Below are positions 37,650 to 46,592 of a stretch of 64,000 bases of DNA, in pieces. Position 1 is the first letter of the stretch; each line of letters opens with the position of its first letter. The position numbers and the translations under genes were made by a program. The notes beneath the pieces were generated by a model, which was given only the letters and a program-made list of their open reading frames with translations, made no database searches and was not told the origin of the DNA. Source of the DNA: Acidobacterium sp. (lineage in GTDB: Bacteria; Acidobacteriota; Terriglobia; Terriglobales; Acidobacteriaceae); the NCBI GenBank assembly GCA_003166955.1, contig PMUI01000085.1, positions 61,220-125,219 on the forward strand, given 5' to 3'.

Positions 37650-37742
37650 TCGATCCGGCGCTGGCGAAAAATTCAACCGCAATCCCCGGAGTGTCGCGCG
37701 GCGTGCTGTCTGCGATCCTCATTTCTGAGAGGTGCGAGTACG

Positions 37743-38792
37743 ATGAACACAGCCGCCATGCTTTCTGAAGATCAGGCCTGGGCCGCGGTTCTGGCCCGCG
37801 ATCCCGCAGCGGATGCGGAGATGGTCTACGCCGTCACCACCACTGGCGTTTTTTGCCGGCCCACCTGCCCAAGCCGGCGGCCTGCTCGTGGCAATGTCGT
37901 GTTTTTCGCCGATCCCGCTACGGCGACGAGCGCCGGTTACCGGCCTTGCCGCCGCTGCCTGCCGCACCAGCGCCATATTGACGCCGGCCTCGTGGAGGTC
38001 ATCTCAACCAGCCTGCAGCGCGATCGCCAGGTCACCCTGGCTGAGCTGGCTCGCATGACGGGCCGCAGCCCGTTCACCATCGAGCGCACCTTCAAGCGCG
38101 TCCTCGGTCTCACCCCCGCGCAGTATCAGCGCCAGCGCCGAGCAGCCTCGTTTCGCAACGAGCTGACCACCGGCTCGGCGCGCGTCACCGATGCCATCTA
38201 CGACGCGGGCTACTCGGGCCCAGGCCGCGCGTATGAGAACACGCAGCTCGGCATGGCGCCCGGGGAGTATCGTGCCGGGGGGCGCGACGCGCGGATCGGC
38301 TACACCATCGGAGACAGTCCGCTGGGCAAGCTGCTCATCGCCGCAACCGAGCGCGGGCTTTGTTCCGTGATCCTCGGCGACAGCGACGCTCAGCTCACGC
38401 GCCAGTTGCGCACGCAGTTTCCTCTGGCTCAGATTCGACTGGAACCGCGGCTCGAACCGCACCTCGGCGAAGTGCTGTCGCAGTTCACCGAACATCCAGC
38501 GGCGCTCGATTTGCCGCTCGACCTGCGCGCGACCGCATTCCAGATGCGGGTTTGGGAGGCACTGCGGCGAATTCCGCGCGGAGAGACGCGCAGCTACGCG
38601 CAACTGGCGGCATCATTGGGACAGCCGACCGCGGTGCGCGCCGTGGCTCGCGCCTGCGCGACGAATCCGGTCGCGGTCGTGATCCCGTGCCATCGCGTCA
38701 TTGGCAGCGATGGCAAACTCACGGGCTATCGCTGGGGTGTGGAGCGGAAGAAGAAGCTGCTGGAGTTGGAGGGCGCGACGCTCGCGCGCTGA
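37743..38792 (+). CDS. ada: Ada: methyltransferase and adaptive-response regulator
   Basis: A 349-residue protein. The N-terminal Ada zinc domain has four Cys in FCRPTC and PCRRC (about 37-72), one of which accepts methyl groups from phosphotriesters. An AraC-type helix-turn-helix region follows (about 90-175; TLAELARMTGRSPFTIERTFKRV). The O6-alkylguanine-DNA methyltransferase domain (about 185-345) has the acceptor Cys in VVIPCHRVIG (about 316). It repairs alkylated DNA and, once methylated, activates repair genes, normally including its own. The length matches E. coli Ada (354). Confidence 0.95.
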   Translation: MNTAAMLSEDQAWAAVLARDPAADAEMVYAVTTTGVFCRPTCPSRRPARGNVVFFADPATATSAGYRPCRRCLPHQRHIDAGLVEVISTSLQRDRQVTLAELARMTGRSPFTIERTFKRVLGLTPAQYQRQRRAASFRNELTTGSARVTDAIYDAGYSGPGRAYENTQLGMAPGEYRAGGRDARIGYTIGDSPLGKLLIAATERGLCSVILGDSDAQLTRQLRTQFPLAQIRLEPRLEPHLGEVLSQFTEHPAALDLPLDLRATAFQMRVWEALRRIPRGETRSYAQLAASLGQPTAVRAVARACATNPVAVVIPCHRVIGSDGKLTGYRWGVERKKKLLELEGATLAR

Positions 38793-38843
38793 TCACACAG
38801 AGGAGGATTGCCGATCACTGACTCACTGATTTGATCACCCGCT

Positions 38844-38873
38844 TTTCCTGCACCCTGTGCCCTGCACCCTGCG
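38844..38873. repeat. Heptamer tandem repeat (CACCCTG-type)
   Basis: About four imperfect 7-bp units (cctg caccctg tgccctg caccctg) sit immediately before the stop codon of the DUF4397 gene. A related series, with units ending in ACC, lies at about 41257-41286 upstream of thrS. Confidence 0.6.
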
Positions 38874-38875
38874 AA

Positions 38876-39589
38876 TCAGTTCAGATCGTTCCCCACCGTC
38901 ACCGTCACCGGTGGATCCTTCGTCAACTGCGCATCCATGATCAACACGGTGCGGACCTGGCCGGCGACGAACTGAAACTGGGTGCTCGTGTATGGCGTGG
39001 TGATGACACCGGTGGGAGTGATGACAATGGTGTACTGACCGGCCATCACGTTCACGTAGCCTTCCACCGACTGCGGCGCCACGTTCGTGAAAAGCGGCTT
39101 CGCGCCGGCCAGCGTGCCGTTTGCGGCAACAATATAAATGTCTACTGCGCCGGCTTTGATGGCCTGTTGCAGGAACCGGATCGAGAAGTATCCGGCGGGC
39201 GCGGCGATGGCCTGGTCGTTCAGGATGGTGGCTGTGTATCCGGTGCCCAGGTCGGTGATAAAGACGGAATGCTGCTCGGAGACGAGGAAGTCTCCCTGGG
39301 CCGAGGCGGTGAATTTGGTCGTGCCCGCCGGAAAGACATACGCGGTTGTGTTTTCCGGCGGCAGGAAAGCGTAGTTGGTAAAGGTGGCCGCGCCGATGTT
39401 GGTGGCGATGGGCGTCGTGGCCACATCGACGTCGACCGCGGGCGCGTTATAGGAGGCGTCGATCACCCGCACCTGGGTCTGTGAGGGAAGGGAACTTTGC
39501 ACGCTCTGGCATCCGAACAGGGGCAGTGCGGCCAGAGCCGCGGTCGCGGCGATGCGCGTCCAGACCTGCTTGCGATGCACGACTGCCAT
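38876..39589 (-). CDS. DUF4397-domain lipoprotein
   Basis: A 237-residue protein. The signal sequence ends in a lipobox-like LFGC (Cys at about 27). The rest is one or two DUF4397 beta-sandwich units (RVIDASYNAPAVDVDV, then AGAVDIYIVAANG and a YTIVITPTG strand). DUF4397 proteins are cell-surface or periplasmic and of unknown function. The start at 39589 gives a standard lipoprotein signal; 39631 is also possible and neither has a strong ribosome-binding site. It is divergent from the TumE-like gene. Confidence 0.8.
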   Translation of the reverse strand: MAVVHRKQVWTRIAATAALAALPLFGCQSVQSSLPSQTQVRVIDASYNAPAVDVDVATTPIATNIGAATFTNYAFLPPENTTAYVFPAGTTKFTASAQGDFLVSEQHSVFITDLGTGYTATILNDQAIAAPAGYFSIRFLQQAIKAGAVDIYIVAANGTLAGAKPLFTNVAPQSVEGYVNVMAGQYTIVITPTGVITTPYTSTQFQFVAGQVRTVLIMDAQLTKDPPVTVTVGNDLN

Positions 39590-39820
39590 ATCCGGAATTT
39601 GCCGTCCAAGAGGGTGGAAGATTGCTCTCATCTTAATAGCGCGCGTTGCGGTTCGAGCAGGAATCCGCCTGTTTGCGCCTGCCACAAATGGGTTAACGAT
39701 ACCGCACGTTGGGGCCAATTTCCGCTGACCAAAGTACCTGGGCGGTAATGGCACCGTGGTGAATGATCCGAAGCCGGAAGCTGGGGCACGAATCAGCCAG
39801 GATACAGAAAGTCCTGACTG

Positions 39821-39829
39821 TGCTAAAAT
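39821..39829 (+). promoter_or_regulatory. Extended -10 element overlapping the TumE start
   Basis: TGCTAAAAT matches the extended -10 consensus TGnTATAAT at five of six -10 positions. It overlaps the first possible ATG (39828), so the transcript probably begins inside or after that codon and translation may start at the GTG at 39837 or later. Confidence 0.35.
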
Positions 39830-40157
39830 GGGCTCCGTGGGCAGAAAACCGCCATCCGGTCGCACCACGACGATTGAAATCCATCGTCTCAGGGGGAAGA
39901 GAAAAGGGGCGCTGCTGAAGGAACAGGTCTGGGTTGAGGACGGCGGTGTAGTTGCTTACAGTCTCGCGTACATCAACCTGAGGATCTGTTCTGTAGACAA
40001 CGGCCGCGTGCTGGGATACGACAACAGCCACGAATATCATCACCGGCACTTCATGGGAAAAGCACAAGCCATCGAGTTTACGACGTATGCTGCCGTGGCA
40101 GAGCGATTCATCGCTGAAGTCCACGAACTCTGGAGGATCGAAGATGAAGAAGACTAG
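39828..40157 (+). CDS. TumE-like toxin (DUF6516)
   Basis: About 109 residues. The core resembles the DUF6516/TumE family: LLKEQVWVEDGGVVAYSLAY, LRICSVDNGRVLGYDNSH, HHRHFMGK and a C-terminal AERFIAEVHELW helix. TumE is the toxin of a type II pair with TumA in other bacteria. The next gene overlaps it by 14 bp and encodes a winged-helix protein, as expected for the antitoxin. The exact start is uncertain (ATG 39828 or GTG 39837). Confidence 0.72.
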   Translation: MGSVGRKPPSGRTTTIEIHRLRGKRKGALLKEQVWVEDGGVVAYSLAYINLRICSVDNGRVLGYDNSHEYHHRHFMGKAQAIEFTTYAAVAERFIAEVHELWRIEDEED

Positions 40158-40521
40158 AGTCAGCATCGCAACCGGCAGCGCCGGCGAGTTCTTCGACCGC
40201 GTTCGGGAGCACGCCGGGAAGCTGGATCGGGGCGAGAGCTTCCCCGCTGCAATCACGATCACCTTTGAGGATCCGGAGGATCTGTTGAAGGTTCTGACAG
40301 CGGAGCGTGTTCGTCTGCTGCGCCGAGCCAGGGCGGGGTCGGTCCCCATCTCCGATCTGGCCTCCGGCCTCCGGCGGGATGTTCGAGCGGTCAGCCGCGA
40401 TGTGGGCCTTCTCGAAAGAGCGGGGCTGTTGCGCACGCATTATCGGCCTAACCCTGGACACGGCAGGATCAGAATCGTAGAACCTGTAGCGCGGGAATAT
40501 CGGCTGACTGCCAGCCTGTAA
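40144..40521 (+). CDS. TumA-like winged-helix antitoxin
   Basis: A 125-residue protein. An N-terminal region with SAGEFFDRVREHAGKLDRGE is followed by a MarR/HVO_A0114-like winged helix (about 55-110; DLASGLRRDVRAVSRDVGLL, ERAGLLRTHY). This is the organisation of antitoxins paired with TumE-like proteins; it probably represses its own operon. GGAGG precedes the ATG at 40144, inside the toxin gene, indicating coupled translation. Confidence 0.75.
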   Translation: MKKTRVSIATGSAGEFFDRVREHAGKLDRGESFPAAITITFEDPEDLLKVLTAERVRLLRRARAGSVPISDLASGLRRDVRAVSRDVGLLERAGLLRTHYRPNPGHGRIRIVEPVAREYRLTASL

Positions 40522-40587
40522 CGATCCCATCCGGGCAGAGCGGTGCCTGGCTGCTGGGCTGTCCCTCTGCGTATACTGCTCACACTT

Positions 40588-41205
40588 ATGTTCTGTGTCA
40601 CGCTCCGCAGCACCGGGAAGATCGCTTTGCCCGTCGTCCTTGCCCTGGCTGCAACAGGGTTCGCCCAAACCGCAACTCCGGCTCCGCAGGTTCCCGCGTC
40701 TTCCGCTTCTGCGCCGGTCAACACTGCAGCGCCAAAGATCGAAGATCGGAACGCGTTCATCGTTGTGGGCGTGACGGTGCGCACGAACAATGCGAAGGAA
40801 GCAGGCGGCCAGGGAGAGATTCCACAGATTTGGCAGAACGCCATGCAGAACGGCGTGCTGGAGTCGATCCCGAACAAGACCGGCGACGGCCTGGTGGTGG
40901 TTTACAGCGACTACGCCAGCGACAACACCGGCGACTACAACTACACGCTGGGCTATCGGGTGACGTCCGCTGACAAGGTGCCTGCGGGCATGGTGGCGAA
41001 GACGATCCACGCGGGCAAGTATGCGGCGCTGACCTCCGAGCAGGGACCGCCGCAGGTGGTGATCCCCGCGCTTTGGCAGCATATTGCGGAGATGACGCCG
41101 CAGCAGCTGGGCGGGGTGCGGGCGTACGTGACGGACTTCGAGACGTTCGGGAATATCGTCGACTGGGGCAGCATGCAGATGACCGCGCATATTGGATTGA
41201 AGTAA
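40588..41205 (+). CDS. Exported GyrI-like (effector-binding) domain protein
   Basis: A 205-residue protein with a signal peptide (about 1-26, ending GFAQ) and a Pro/Ala/Ser-rich linker, then a GyrI-like/AraC effector-binding domain (about 50-205; FIVVGVTVRTNN, GEIPQIWQNAMQ, HAGKYAALTSEQGP). The domain binds small molecules in other proteins, but export to the periplasm is unusual for it. A TATACT box 12 bp before the ATG suggests a near-leaderless transcript. It precedes thrS by 84 bp; a shared role is unlikely. Confidence 0.78.
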   Translation: MFCVTLRSTGKIALPVVLALAATGFAQTATPAPQVPASSASAPVNTAAPKIEDRNAFIVVGVTVRTNNAKEAGGQGEIPQIWQNAMQNGVLESIPNKTGDGLVVVYSDYASDNTGDYNYTLGYRVTSADKVPAGMVAKTIHAGKYAALTSEQGPPQVVIPALWQHIAEMTPQQLGGVRAYVTDFETFGNIVDWGSMQMTAHIGLK

Positions 41206-41289
41206 ACGGCTCCGGAGTTTTGCAGCGGGACTGGATTGCGTACCTTCGGTGATCTGTACCCTGGACCCTAAACCTAATACCCTGCTTTT

Positions 41290-43314
41290 ATGAGTTCGAT
41301 ACAGGTTCAGCTTCCCGACGGATCGGTGCGCGAGGTTCCGTCCGGCACAACGTCTTTGTCCATTGCTGAGAGTATTTCGCCACGGCTGGCGCAGGCCTCG
41401 GTAGTTGCGCGGATTCGGCCTTTGCAAGCCGCGCCGGTGGCGGTTGCGGCCGCCGAGGGCAGTGAGGCAGCGATGTATGGCGTCGAAGACACGCACGCCG
41501 AGCGCCTGGTAGATTTGACGACGCCGCTGACCGAGGACGTCGCTCTGCAATTGCTGACGGAAAAGGCCCCGGAAGCGCTGAAGGTGCTGCGCCACTCCGC
41601 CGCGCACGTGCTGGCGACCGCGGTGACGGAGTTGTTTCCGGAAACGAAGCTGGGCCACGGTCCGGCGACGGAGACAGGGTTCTTCTATGACTTTTGGCGG
41701 CCGACGCCCTTCACGCCCGAGGATCTGAAGCTGATCGAGGGGCGGATGGCGGAGGTGACGGCGCGGGATGAGAAGTTCGTACGCGAACAAGAGCCGAGGG
41801 AGAAGGGACTCGAGGAGTTCAAGACCGGCAACGACTTTATGAAGGTTCATTTCGTGGAGAAATTCACGAAGCCGGGCGAGGAGATTTCGCTTTATCGTAA
41901 CGGGAAGTTTGTGGATTTCTGCCGCGGGCCGCATGTGCCGTCGACGGGTCGCGTGAAGGCGTTCAAGGTGATGAGCCTCTCGGGCGCGTACTGGCTGGGG
42001 GACGACAAGAATCCGCAGCTGCAGCGGATTTATGGGACGGCGTTTTTCTCAAAGAAGGATCTGGACGAATATCTGGAGCGGATCGAGGACGCCAAACGGC
42101 GGGATCACCGGCGGCTGGGCAAGGAGCTGGAGCTGTTCACGGTCAGCGAAGAAGTCGGAGCGGGGCTGCCGCTGTGGCTGCCGAAGGGAGCGACGATTCG
42201 GAGGCTGCTGGAGGACTACATCCTCGGCCTGGAGCGTGAACTGGGGTATCAGCATGTCTACACGCCGGACCTGGCGAAGGTGGATTTGTACAAACGCTCC
42301 GGCCACTGGGCGCATTACCACGAGGACATGTTCCCGCCCATGGATCTTGAGACGGAGCAGATGGTGCTGCGGCCAATGAACTGTCCGCACCACATCCTGG
42401 TGTATGAATCGAAGCTGCGCAGCTATCGCGATCTGCCGGTGCGGCTGGCGGAGTTGGGCACCATGTACCGCTACGAGCGCTCCGGCGTGCTGAGCGGGTT
42501 GAGCCGGGTGCGGTGCATGACCCTGAACGACGCGCACATCTTCTGCAGTCCGGACCAGATCAAGGAAGAATTCTCGAATGTGATGAAGCTGGTGGAGCGC
42601 ACGTATAAGGACCTGGGCATTACGAAGTACAGCTACCGGCTCTCGCTGCGGGACAAGAAGAACAAAGAGAAGTACGTCGATAACGACGCGATGTGGGAGC
42701 TGGGCGAGCGCGAGCTGAGGGAGGCGCTCGATGCGCTGGGTCTGCAGTATCGGGAGAGCCCGGGCGATGCCGCGTTCTATGGGCCGAAGCTGGATATTCA
42801 ACTGGCCGACGTGATGGGTCATGAGGAGACATACTCGACGGTGCAGGTGGATTTCCATCTGCCCAGCCAGTTTGGGCTGAAGTACACGGCAGCGGACGGA
42901 ACGCAGCCGCGGCCGGTGATGATCCATCGCGCGATTATCAGCACGATGGAGCGGATGGTGTCGTATCTGATCGAGCTGTACGCGGGGGCGTTTCCGCTGT
43001 GGCTGGCGCCGGTGCAAGCGGGGTTGGTGCCGATCAGCGAGCGGCATCAGGAGTATGCGAAGAAAGTACAGCAGCGGTTACAAAAGGCGGGGTTGCGGGT
43101 GGAGTTGGACGCGCGCAACGAGAAAATGAACGCGAAGATCCGCGACTTGACGATGCAGAAGATTCCTTACGTGCTGGTGATGGGCGACAAGGAAGAGTCG
43201 AGCGAAGCGGTGAGCGTGCGCACGCGCGGCAAGGGCGATCAGGGGTCGATGCCGCTGGAGCAGTTTGTGGCGCAGGCGCAGGAGATGGTGGCGACGAAGA
43301 AGATCGAGCTGTGA
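41290..43314 (+). CDS. thrS: Threonine-tRNA ligase
   Basis: A 674-residue class II aminoacyl-tRNA synthetase. It has a TGS domain (about 1-65), the editing/SAD domain with HSAAHVLATAV and FCRGPHVPSTG (zinc-type His and Cys), the catalytic core with motif 2-like RYERSGVLSGLSRVRCMTLNDAH and zinc ligands in MNCPHH, and the C-terminal anticodon-binding domain (about 575-674; LAPVQAGLVPISERH). It charges tRNA-Thr. Length and domain order are normal. Confidence 0.97.
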   Translation: MSSIQVQLPDGSVREVPSGTTSLSIAESISPRLAQASVVARIRPLQAAPVAVAAAEGSEAAMYGVEDTHAERLVDLTTPLTEDVALQLLTEKAPEALKVLRHSAAHVLATAVTELFPETKLGHGPATETGFFYDFWRPTPFTPEDLKLIEGRMAEVTARDEKFVREQEPREKGLEEFKTGNDFMKVHFVEKFTKPGEEISLYRNGKFVDFCRGPHVPSTGRVKAFKVMSLSGAYWLGDDKNPQLQRIYGTAFFSKKDLDEYLERIEDAKRRDHRRLGKELELFTVSEEVGAGLPLWLPKGATIRRLLEDYILGLERELGYQHVYTPDLAKVDLYKRSGHWAHYHEDMFPPMDLETEQMVLRPMNCPHHILVYESKLRSYRDLPVRLAELGTMYRYERSGVLSGLSRVRCMTLNDAHIFCSPDQIKEEFSNVMKLVERTYKDLGITKYSYRLSLRDKKNKEKYVDNDAMWELGERELREALDALGLQYRESPGDAAFYGPKLDIQLADVMGHEETYSTVQVDFHLPSQFGLKYTAADGTQPRPVMIHRAIISTMERMVSYLIELYAGAFPLWLAPVQAGLVPISERHQEYAKKVQQRLQKAGLRVELDARNEKMNAKIRDLTMQKIPYVLVMGDKEESSEAVSVRTRGKGDQGSMPLEQFVAQAQEMVATKKIEL

Positions 43315-43475
43315 TGGGGCGCAAGGCCGATCGGAATCACCACAATTTGTCGCAAAACGCGACACCTCTCCCACGAAGGTTTCGCCGAGGAAGCACGACC
43401 TGGTCTCGCGTGCGGAATGCTTCACCGCTAGAATCGGCAGCAGACGAAAAGACCTTAGCTGCCTGACGAGGAATC

Positions 43476-43733
43476 ATGCTTCTGCGCCCCGATCCCGACC
43501 CGATTCGAGTGAGCGAACGATTTCGCCTCACCCTGGAGTCCACGATCCTCGAACTGGAAGCGGGAGCGGCGCGCGACGAGCGGATCCTGCCGCTGCTGGA
43601 GGATGAGGATCATCGCCGGCGCCAGCGGCTTCTGGTGGCGGCTCAACTGGAGCGGGCTTTCCGTCTGCGCGATCTGCTCGCCAGGACCGCTCGCCAGCCC
43701 GAGAGGAACCGCCTGACGGTTCAACCTTACTGA
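43476..43733 (+). CDS. Small hypothetical protein, charged helix-rich
   Basis: An 85-residue protein, very rich in Leu, Arg and Glu, with two likely helices (about 12-45 and 47-75; RFRLTLESTILELE, LLVAAQLERAFRLRDLL). GAGGAA precedes the ATG. No family was recognised. Its end overlaps the convergent lipoprotein gene by 7 bp. It could be a chance frame. Confidence 0.45.
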   Translation: MLLRPDPDPIRVSERFRLTLESTILELEAGAARDERILPLLEDEDHRRRQRLLVAAQLERAFRLRDLLARTARQPERNRLTVQPY

Positions 43734-45217
43734 GGGTGCTTTTCGCCGGGTTTGTTCTCCGGACGAGGTTGCTGTTGCGGCGGAGGGGCGGGCCGCGATT
43801 CCTGCCGCGGTGGCGGAGCGGGCCGCGATTCCGGCTGGGGTCGTGATTCGGGCTGCGGTGTGGGACGTGATTCGGGCTGAGGCCGCGACTCCGGTTGGGG
43901 GCGATTCTGGGGCCGGGGCTGCTGGGGTGGTGGCGCGGGCCGGGCTTCTGGCTGCGGCCGCGATTCCTGTCGTGGCGGTTGGGGCGCCGGCCTCGATTCC
44001 GGTTGCGGTCTCCCTTCAGGACGATTGAAAGGCTGTGGCTGGTTGCGTGGCTGTGGCGCCGGCCGTGACTCCGGCCTCGATTGCAGGCCAGGTCTCGATT
44101 CCGGCTGCGGTTGCGGAGCGGGCCGCGATTCGGGAGCAGGGCGGCCAGGCTGAGAACGCAGCCCTGGACCGGGCGTGGGTCGGGGCGCGGCAAGGGGACC
44201 AGGATTGCCTGGCGAAGGACGGCTTTCTGGAGTGGGAGCGGGGCGGCCTGCGTCGGTACGTCCCGCGGGCGCGGGGTGGAAGTCTTCGGGCCGGGGAGCG
44301 GGAGCGCCTCGTCCGTCGTTCGCCGGTCGATTGTCGGCGACCATCTGCGGACGGCCGTGATTCTGGTTCGCGAACTGGGCGCGATTCTGCATCGCGGCCT
44401 GCGCGTTGGAGCGCTGGGTGGGGAGCGGCGCGAAGTGGCGTTCGTTGCGGGCCGCTGACTGCTCGGGCGTGGGGCGGTAGTTGAGTCCACCATGGCCGCC
44501 GTTGTAGCTGACGCGCGCGGAATTGTAGTTATTCGTGATGCGGTAGTTGTAGACGTTACGGACGACAGTCACGTTCACGCGCGTGACGGCGGTGTTGTAG
44601 TAGAAGGCTCGGTCGCGCCAATAGCCGCCTTCATAGCCGTTGCCGTAGTAGCCGTGCCCGTAGTTCACGCCACCATAGAAGCCGATGTGCGGGCCCCAGT
44701 AGCCGTGGTACCAGCGATAACGGCCGCTATAGTAGCCCCAGTAGCCCGGAGTCCAGAGTGAGCCGACATACGGCGCCATCACCCACGCGCCTGGGACCCA
44801 GTAGTAGCCGGCGGGCGCATAGGCCCAGTAGCCGGGCGTCCAGATATAGTCGTCGCCGGGACAGGGTGGCTGGTCGTATTCGGGAATCTCGGGCGGAGGA
44901 TCGGAAGCGACGTCGTAGGCGGTGTCGGCATAGCCGGCTGACTCGTCGCCGGGATATTGATCGCCGTATCCGGACTGATCTCCGGACTGGTCGGGAGGCG
45001 GAGCCTGGTAGGACGGAGCCGGCTGCGAACCTGAACCCTGATCCGGCGGGGGAGGCGGCGGATTCTCGTTGCTCGCTGTTGTGTTGCTGGCGTTGGCCAG
45101 GTTGACGGAGGCCGGGTCGTCGCCGCTGGATTGAGCCTGGTTTTGATTGCCGTGACAGCCGGCCAGGGCGAGGGCGAAGAGCACTGCGGGGAGAAGAAGC
45201 TTGCCGAACCTGCTCAT
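43727..45217 (-). CDS. Lipoprotein with YXWGXW-like repeats and Pro/Arg-rich tail
   Basis: A 496-residue protein. The signal peptide ends in lipobox LAGC (Cys about 21). An acidic, Gly/Pro/Gln-rich part is followed by aromatic repeats of the YXWGXW/WVPG kind (about 115-190; IWTPGYWAYAPAGYYWVPGA). A domain with NVTVVRNVYN comes next, then a long low-complexity tail (about 290-496) built from PESRPAPQP-type repeats. It is predicted to sit in the outer membrane. The function is unknown; the basic Pro-rich tail resembles proteins that contact peptidoglycan or polysaccharide (inference). Confidence 0.85.
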   Translation of the reverse strand: MSRFGKLLLPAVLFALALAGCHGNQNQAQSSGDDPASVNLANASNTTASNENPPPPPPDQGSGSQPAPSYQAPPPDQSGDQSGYGDQYPGDESAGYADTAYDVASDPPPEIPEYDQPPCPGDDYIWTPGYWAYAPAGYYWVPGAWVMAPYVGSLWTPGYWGYYSGRYRWYHGYWGPHIGFYGGVNYGHGYYGNGYEGGYWRDRAFYYNTAVTRVNVTVVRNVYNYRITNNYNSARVSYNGGHGGLNYRPTPEQSAARNERHFAPLPTQRSNAQAAMQNRAQFANQNHGRPQMVADNRPANDGRGAPAPRPEDFHPAPAGRTDAGRPAPTPESRPSPGNPGPLAAPRPTPGPGLRSQPGRPAPESRPAPQPQPESRPGLQSRPESRPAPQPRNQPQPFNRPEGRPQPESRPAPQPPRQESRPQPEARPAPPPQQPRPQNRPQPESRPQPESRPTPQPESRPQPESRPAPPPRQESRPAPPPQQQPRPENKPGEKHPQ

Positions 45218-45255
45218 GAGTGTTTTGATGCCAGTTTTGCGGTGTGGAGGCTGCT

Positions 45256-45792
45256 ATGCTGCTCGAGATGAGATGGCCTGGAGCTGGTATTGCGGTGGTG
45301 GGGCTGGTTCTCGCGGCCGGGTTGGCCGGCATGAACGTGGGGTATGCGCAGGATTCCGCAGCAGGAAAGCGAGAGGCGACGATGCAGCACGCAACGGGAT
45401 CGTTCGACGTGAAGGTGGCTCCGCAGAAGGCGGACAACCCGCAGGCGGAAGCCGCTGTTCTGGGACGCATGTCGCTGGACAAGCAGTTCCATGGCGATCT
45501 GGAGGCGACGAGCCAGGGCGAGATGCTGAGCGTGCTGGACAAGGACAAAGGATCGGGTGGTTATGTCGCGATGGAGCGGGTGACGGGGAAGCTCGGGGGC
45601 AAGTCGGGTAGCTTTGTGTTGCAGCATAACGCCACGATGAACCGCGGGGTGCCGGAGATGAACATCATCGTAGTGCCGGATTCGGGAACGGGGGAACTGA
45701 CGGGGATTTCCGGGTCGATGAAGATCCGCATCGAAAGTGGCGGAAAGCACTTCTACGATTTCGAGTACACGCTGGACGGGGCGGGTCACTGA
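45256..45792 (+). CDS. Exported DUF3224-domain protein
   Basis: A 178-residue protein with a signal peptide (ending GYAQ) and a DUF3224 domain (about 45-175): GSFDVKV, LDKQFHGDLEATSQGEML, GGYVAMERVTGKLGGKSGSF, GTGELTGISGSMKI. The family has an allene-oxide-cyclase-like barrel and no known function. GGAGG precedes the ATG at 45256. Confidence 0.85.
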   Translation: MLLEMRWPGAGIAVVGLVLAAGLAGMNVGYAQDSAAGKREATMQHATGSFDVKVAPQKADNPQAEAAVLGRMSLDKQFHGDLEATSQGEMLSVLDKDKGSGGYVAMERVTGKLGGKSGSFVLQHNATMNRGVPEMNIIVVPDSGTGELTGISGSMKIRIESGGKHFYDFEYTLDGAGH

Positions 45793-45809
45793 GAGTGTAA
45801 CTGTAATGG

Positions 45810-46592
45810 TTACAATCCCACCGATTGCGACTGATTTACAACTGATTCTGTTACATATTCGGCGAGCGCTTCGAGTTCGCCGGTCCTGGTTTCGCGCAGG
45901 GATTCGCCGGCGAGCAGGATGCCGGGGGCGGGGAGAGGCGCGAAACGGTCAAGATGCGACAGCGTGGTGCGGACGATCTGCTGATCGGGCTGGCTGGCGC
46001 GGGAGACAATGACGCAGGGCAGGTCAGCGGGGAGGCCTTCGCTGCGGAGTTGTGCGGCGATGGGGGTAAGGTCGCGGCCGGGCATGTAGACGACGCGCGT
46101 GGGTGCAGCGAGCGACGCTGGCTCAGGTGACGAACCGAGCGCGTGATGACCGGCGGAGAAGCTGACACGGGAAGCGTGGCGACGATCGGTGAGCGGCCGA
46201 CGCAGGGCGGCTGCTGCGGCGAAGGCGGCGGTGATTCCGGGGACGACTTCAAAGGGAATTGCGACGGCGCGGAGTGCGTCGATTTCTTCACCAGCACGGC
46301 CAAAGATGAGTGGGTCGCCGGATTTGAGGCGGATGACGGAGAGGCCGCGACGGGCCTCGTCGATCATCATCGCGTTGATTTGGTCCTGGGAGATGTTTTT
46401 GCGGCCGCAGCGCTTGCCGACGTTGATGATGAGCGCGGGGGTGGCATGGGTCAGGATCGCGGGCGGCACCAGGTCGTCGTGGAGGACGACGTCGGCGGTC
46501 GCGAGCAGACGGGCAGCCTTGAGAGTGAGCAGCTCGGGATCGCCGGGGCCTGCGCCGACGAGGTAGACGGTACCGGGATGAGCGATGGTCAT
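45810..46592 (-). CDS. cobA: Uroporphyrinogen-III C-methyltransferase
   Basis: A 260-residue SUMT-type enzyme that methylates uroporphyrinogen III twice with SAM to precorrin-2. Motifs are YLVGAGPGDPELLTLKA, ADVVLHDDLV, RLKSGDPLIFGRAGEE and VVPGITAAFAAAA. YMPGRDL replaces the usual YMG. The start at 46592 overlaps the stop of the dehydrogenase gene upstream (ATGA). It is the last gene of the reductase-siroheme operon and supplies siroheme to the reductase. Confidence 0.94.
   Translation of the reverse strand: MTIAHPGTVYLVGAGPGDPELLTLKAARLLATADVVLHDDLVPPAILTHATPALIINVGKRCGRKNISQDQINAMMIDEARRGLSVIRLKSGDPLIFGRAGEEIDALRAVAIPFEVVPGITAAFAAAAALRRPLTDRRHASRVSFSAGHHALGSSPEPASLAAPTRVVYMPGRDLTPIAAQLRSEGLPADLPCVIVSRASQPDQQIVRTTLSHLDRFAPLPAPGILLAGESLRETRTGELEALAEYVTESVVNQSQSVGL

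Noticed and set aside
40108-41934. A 608-codon minus-strand open frame across the antitoxin, GyrI-like protein and thrS
   Set aside because: It spans three well-supported genes on the opposite strand, is dominated by Arg and has no recognisable motif.
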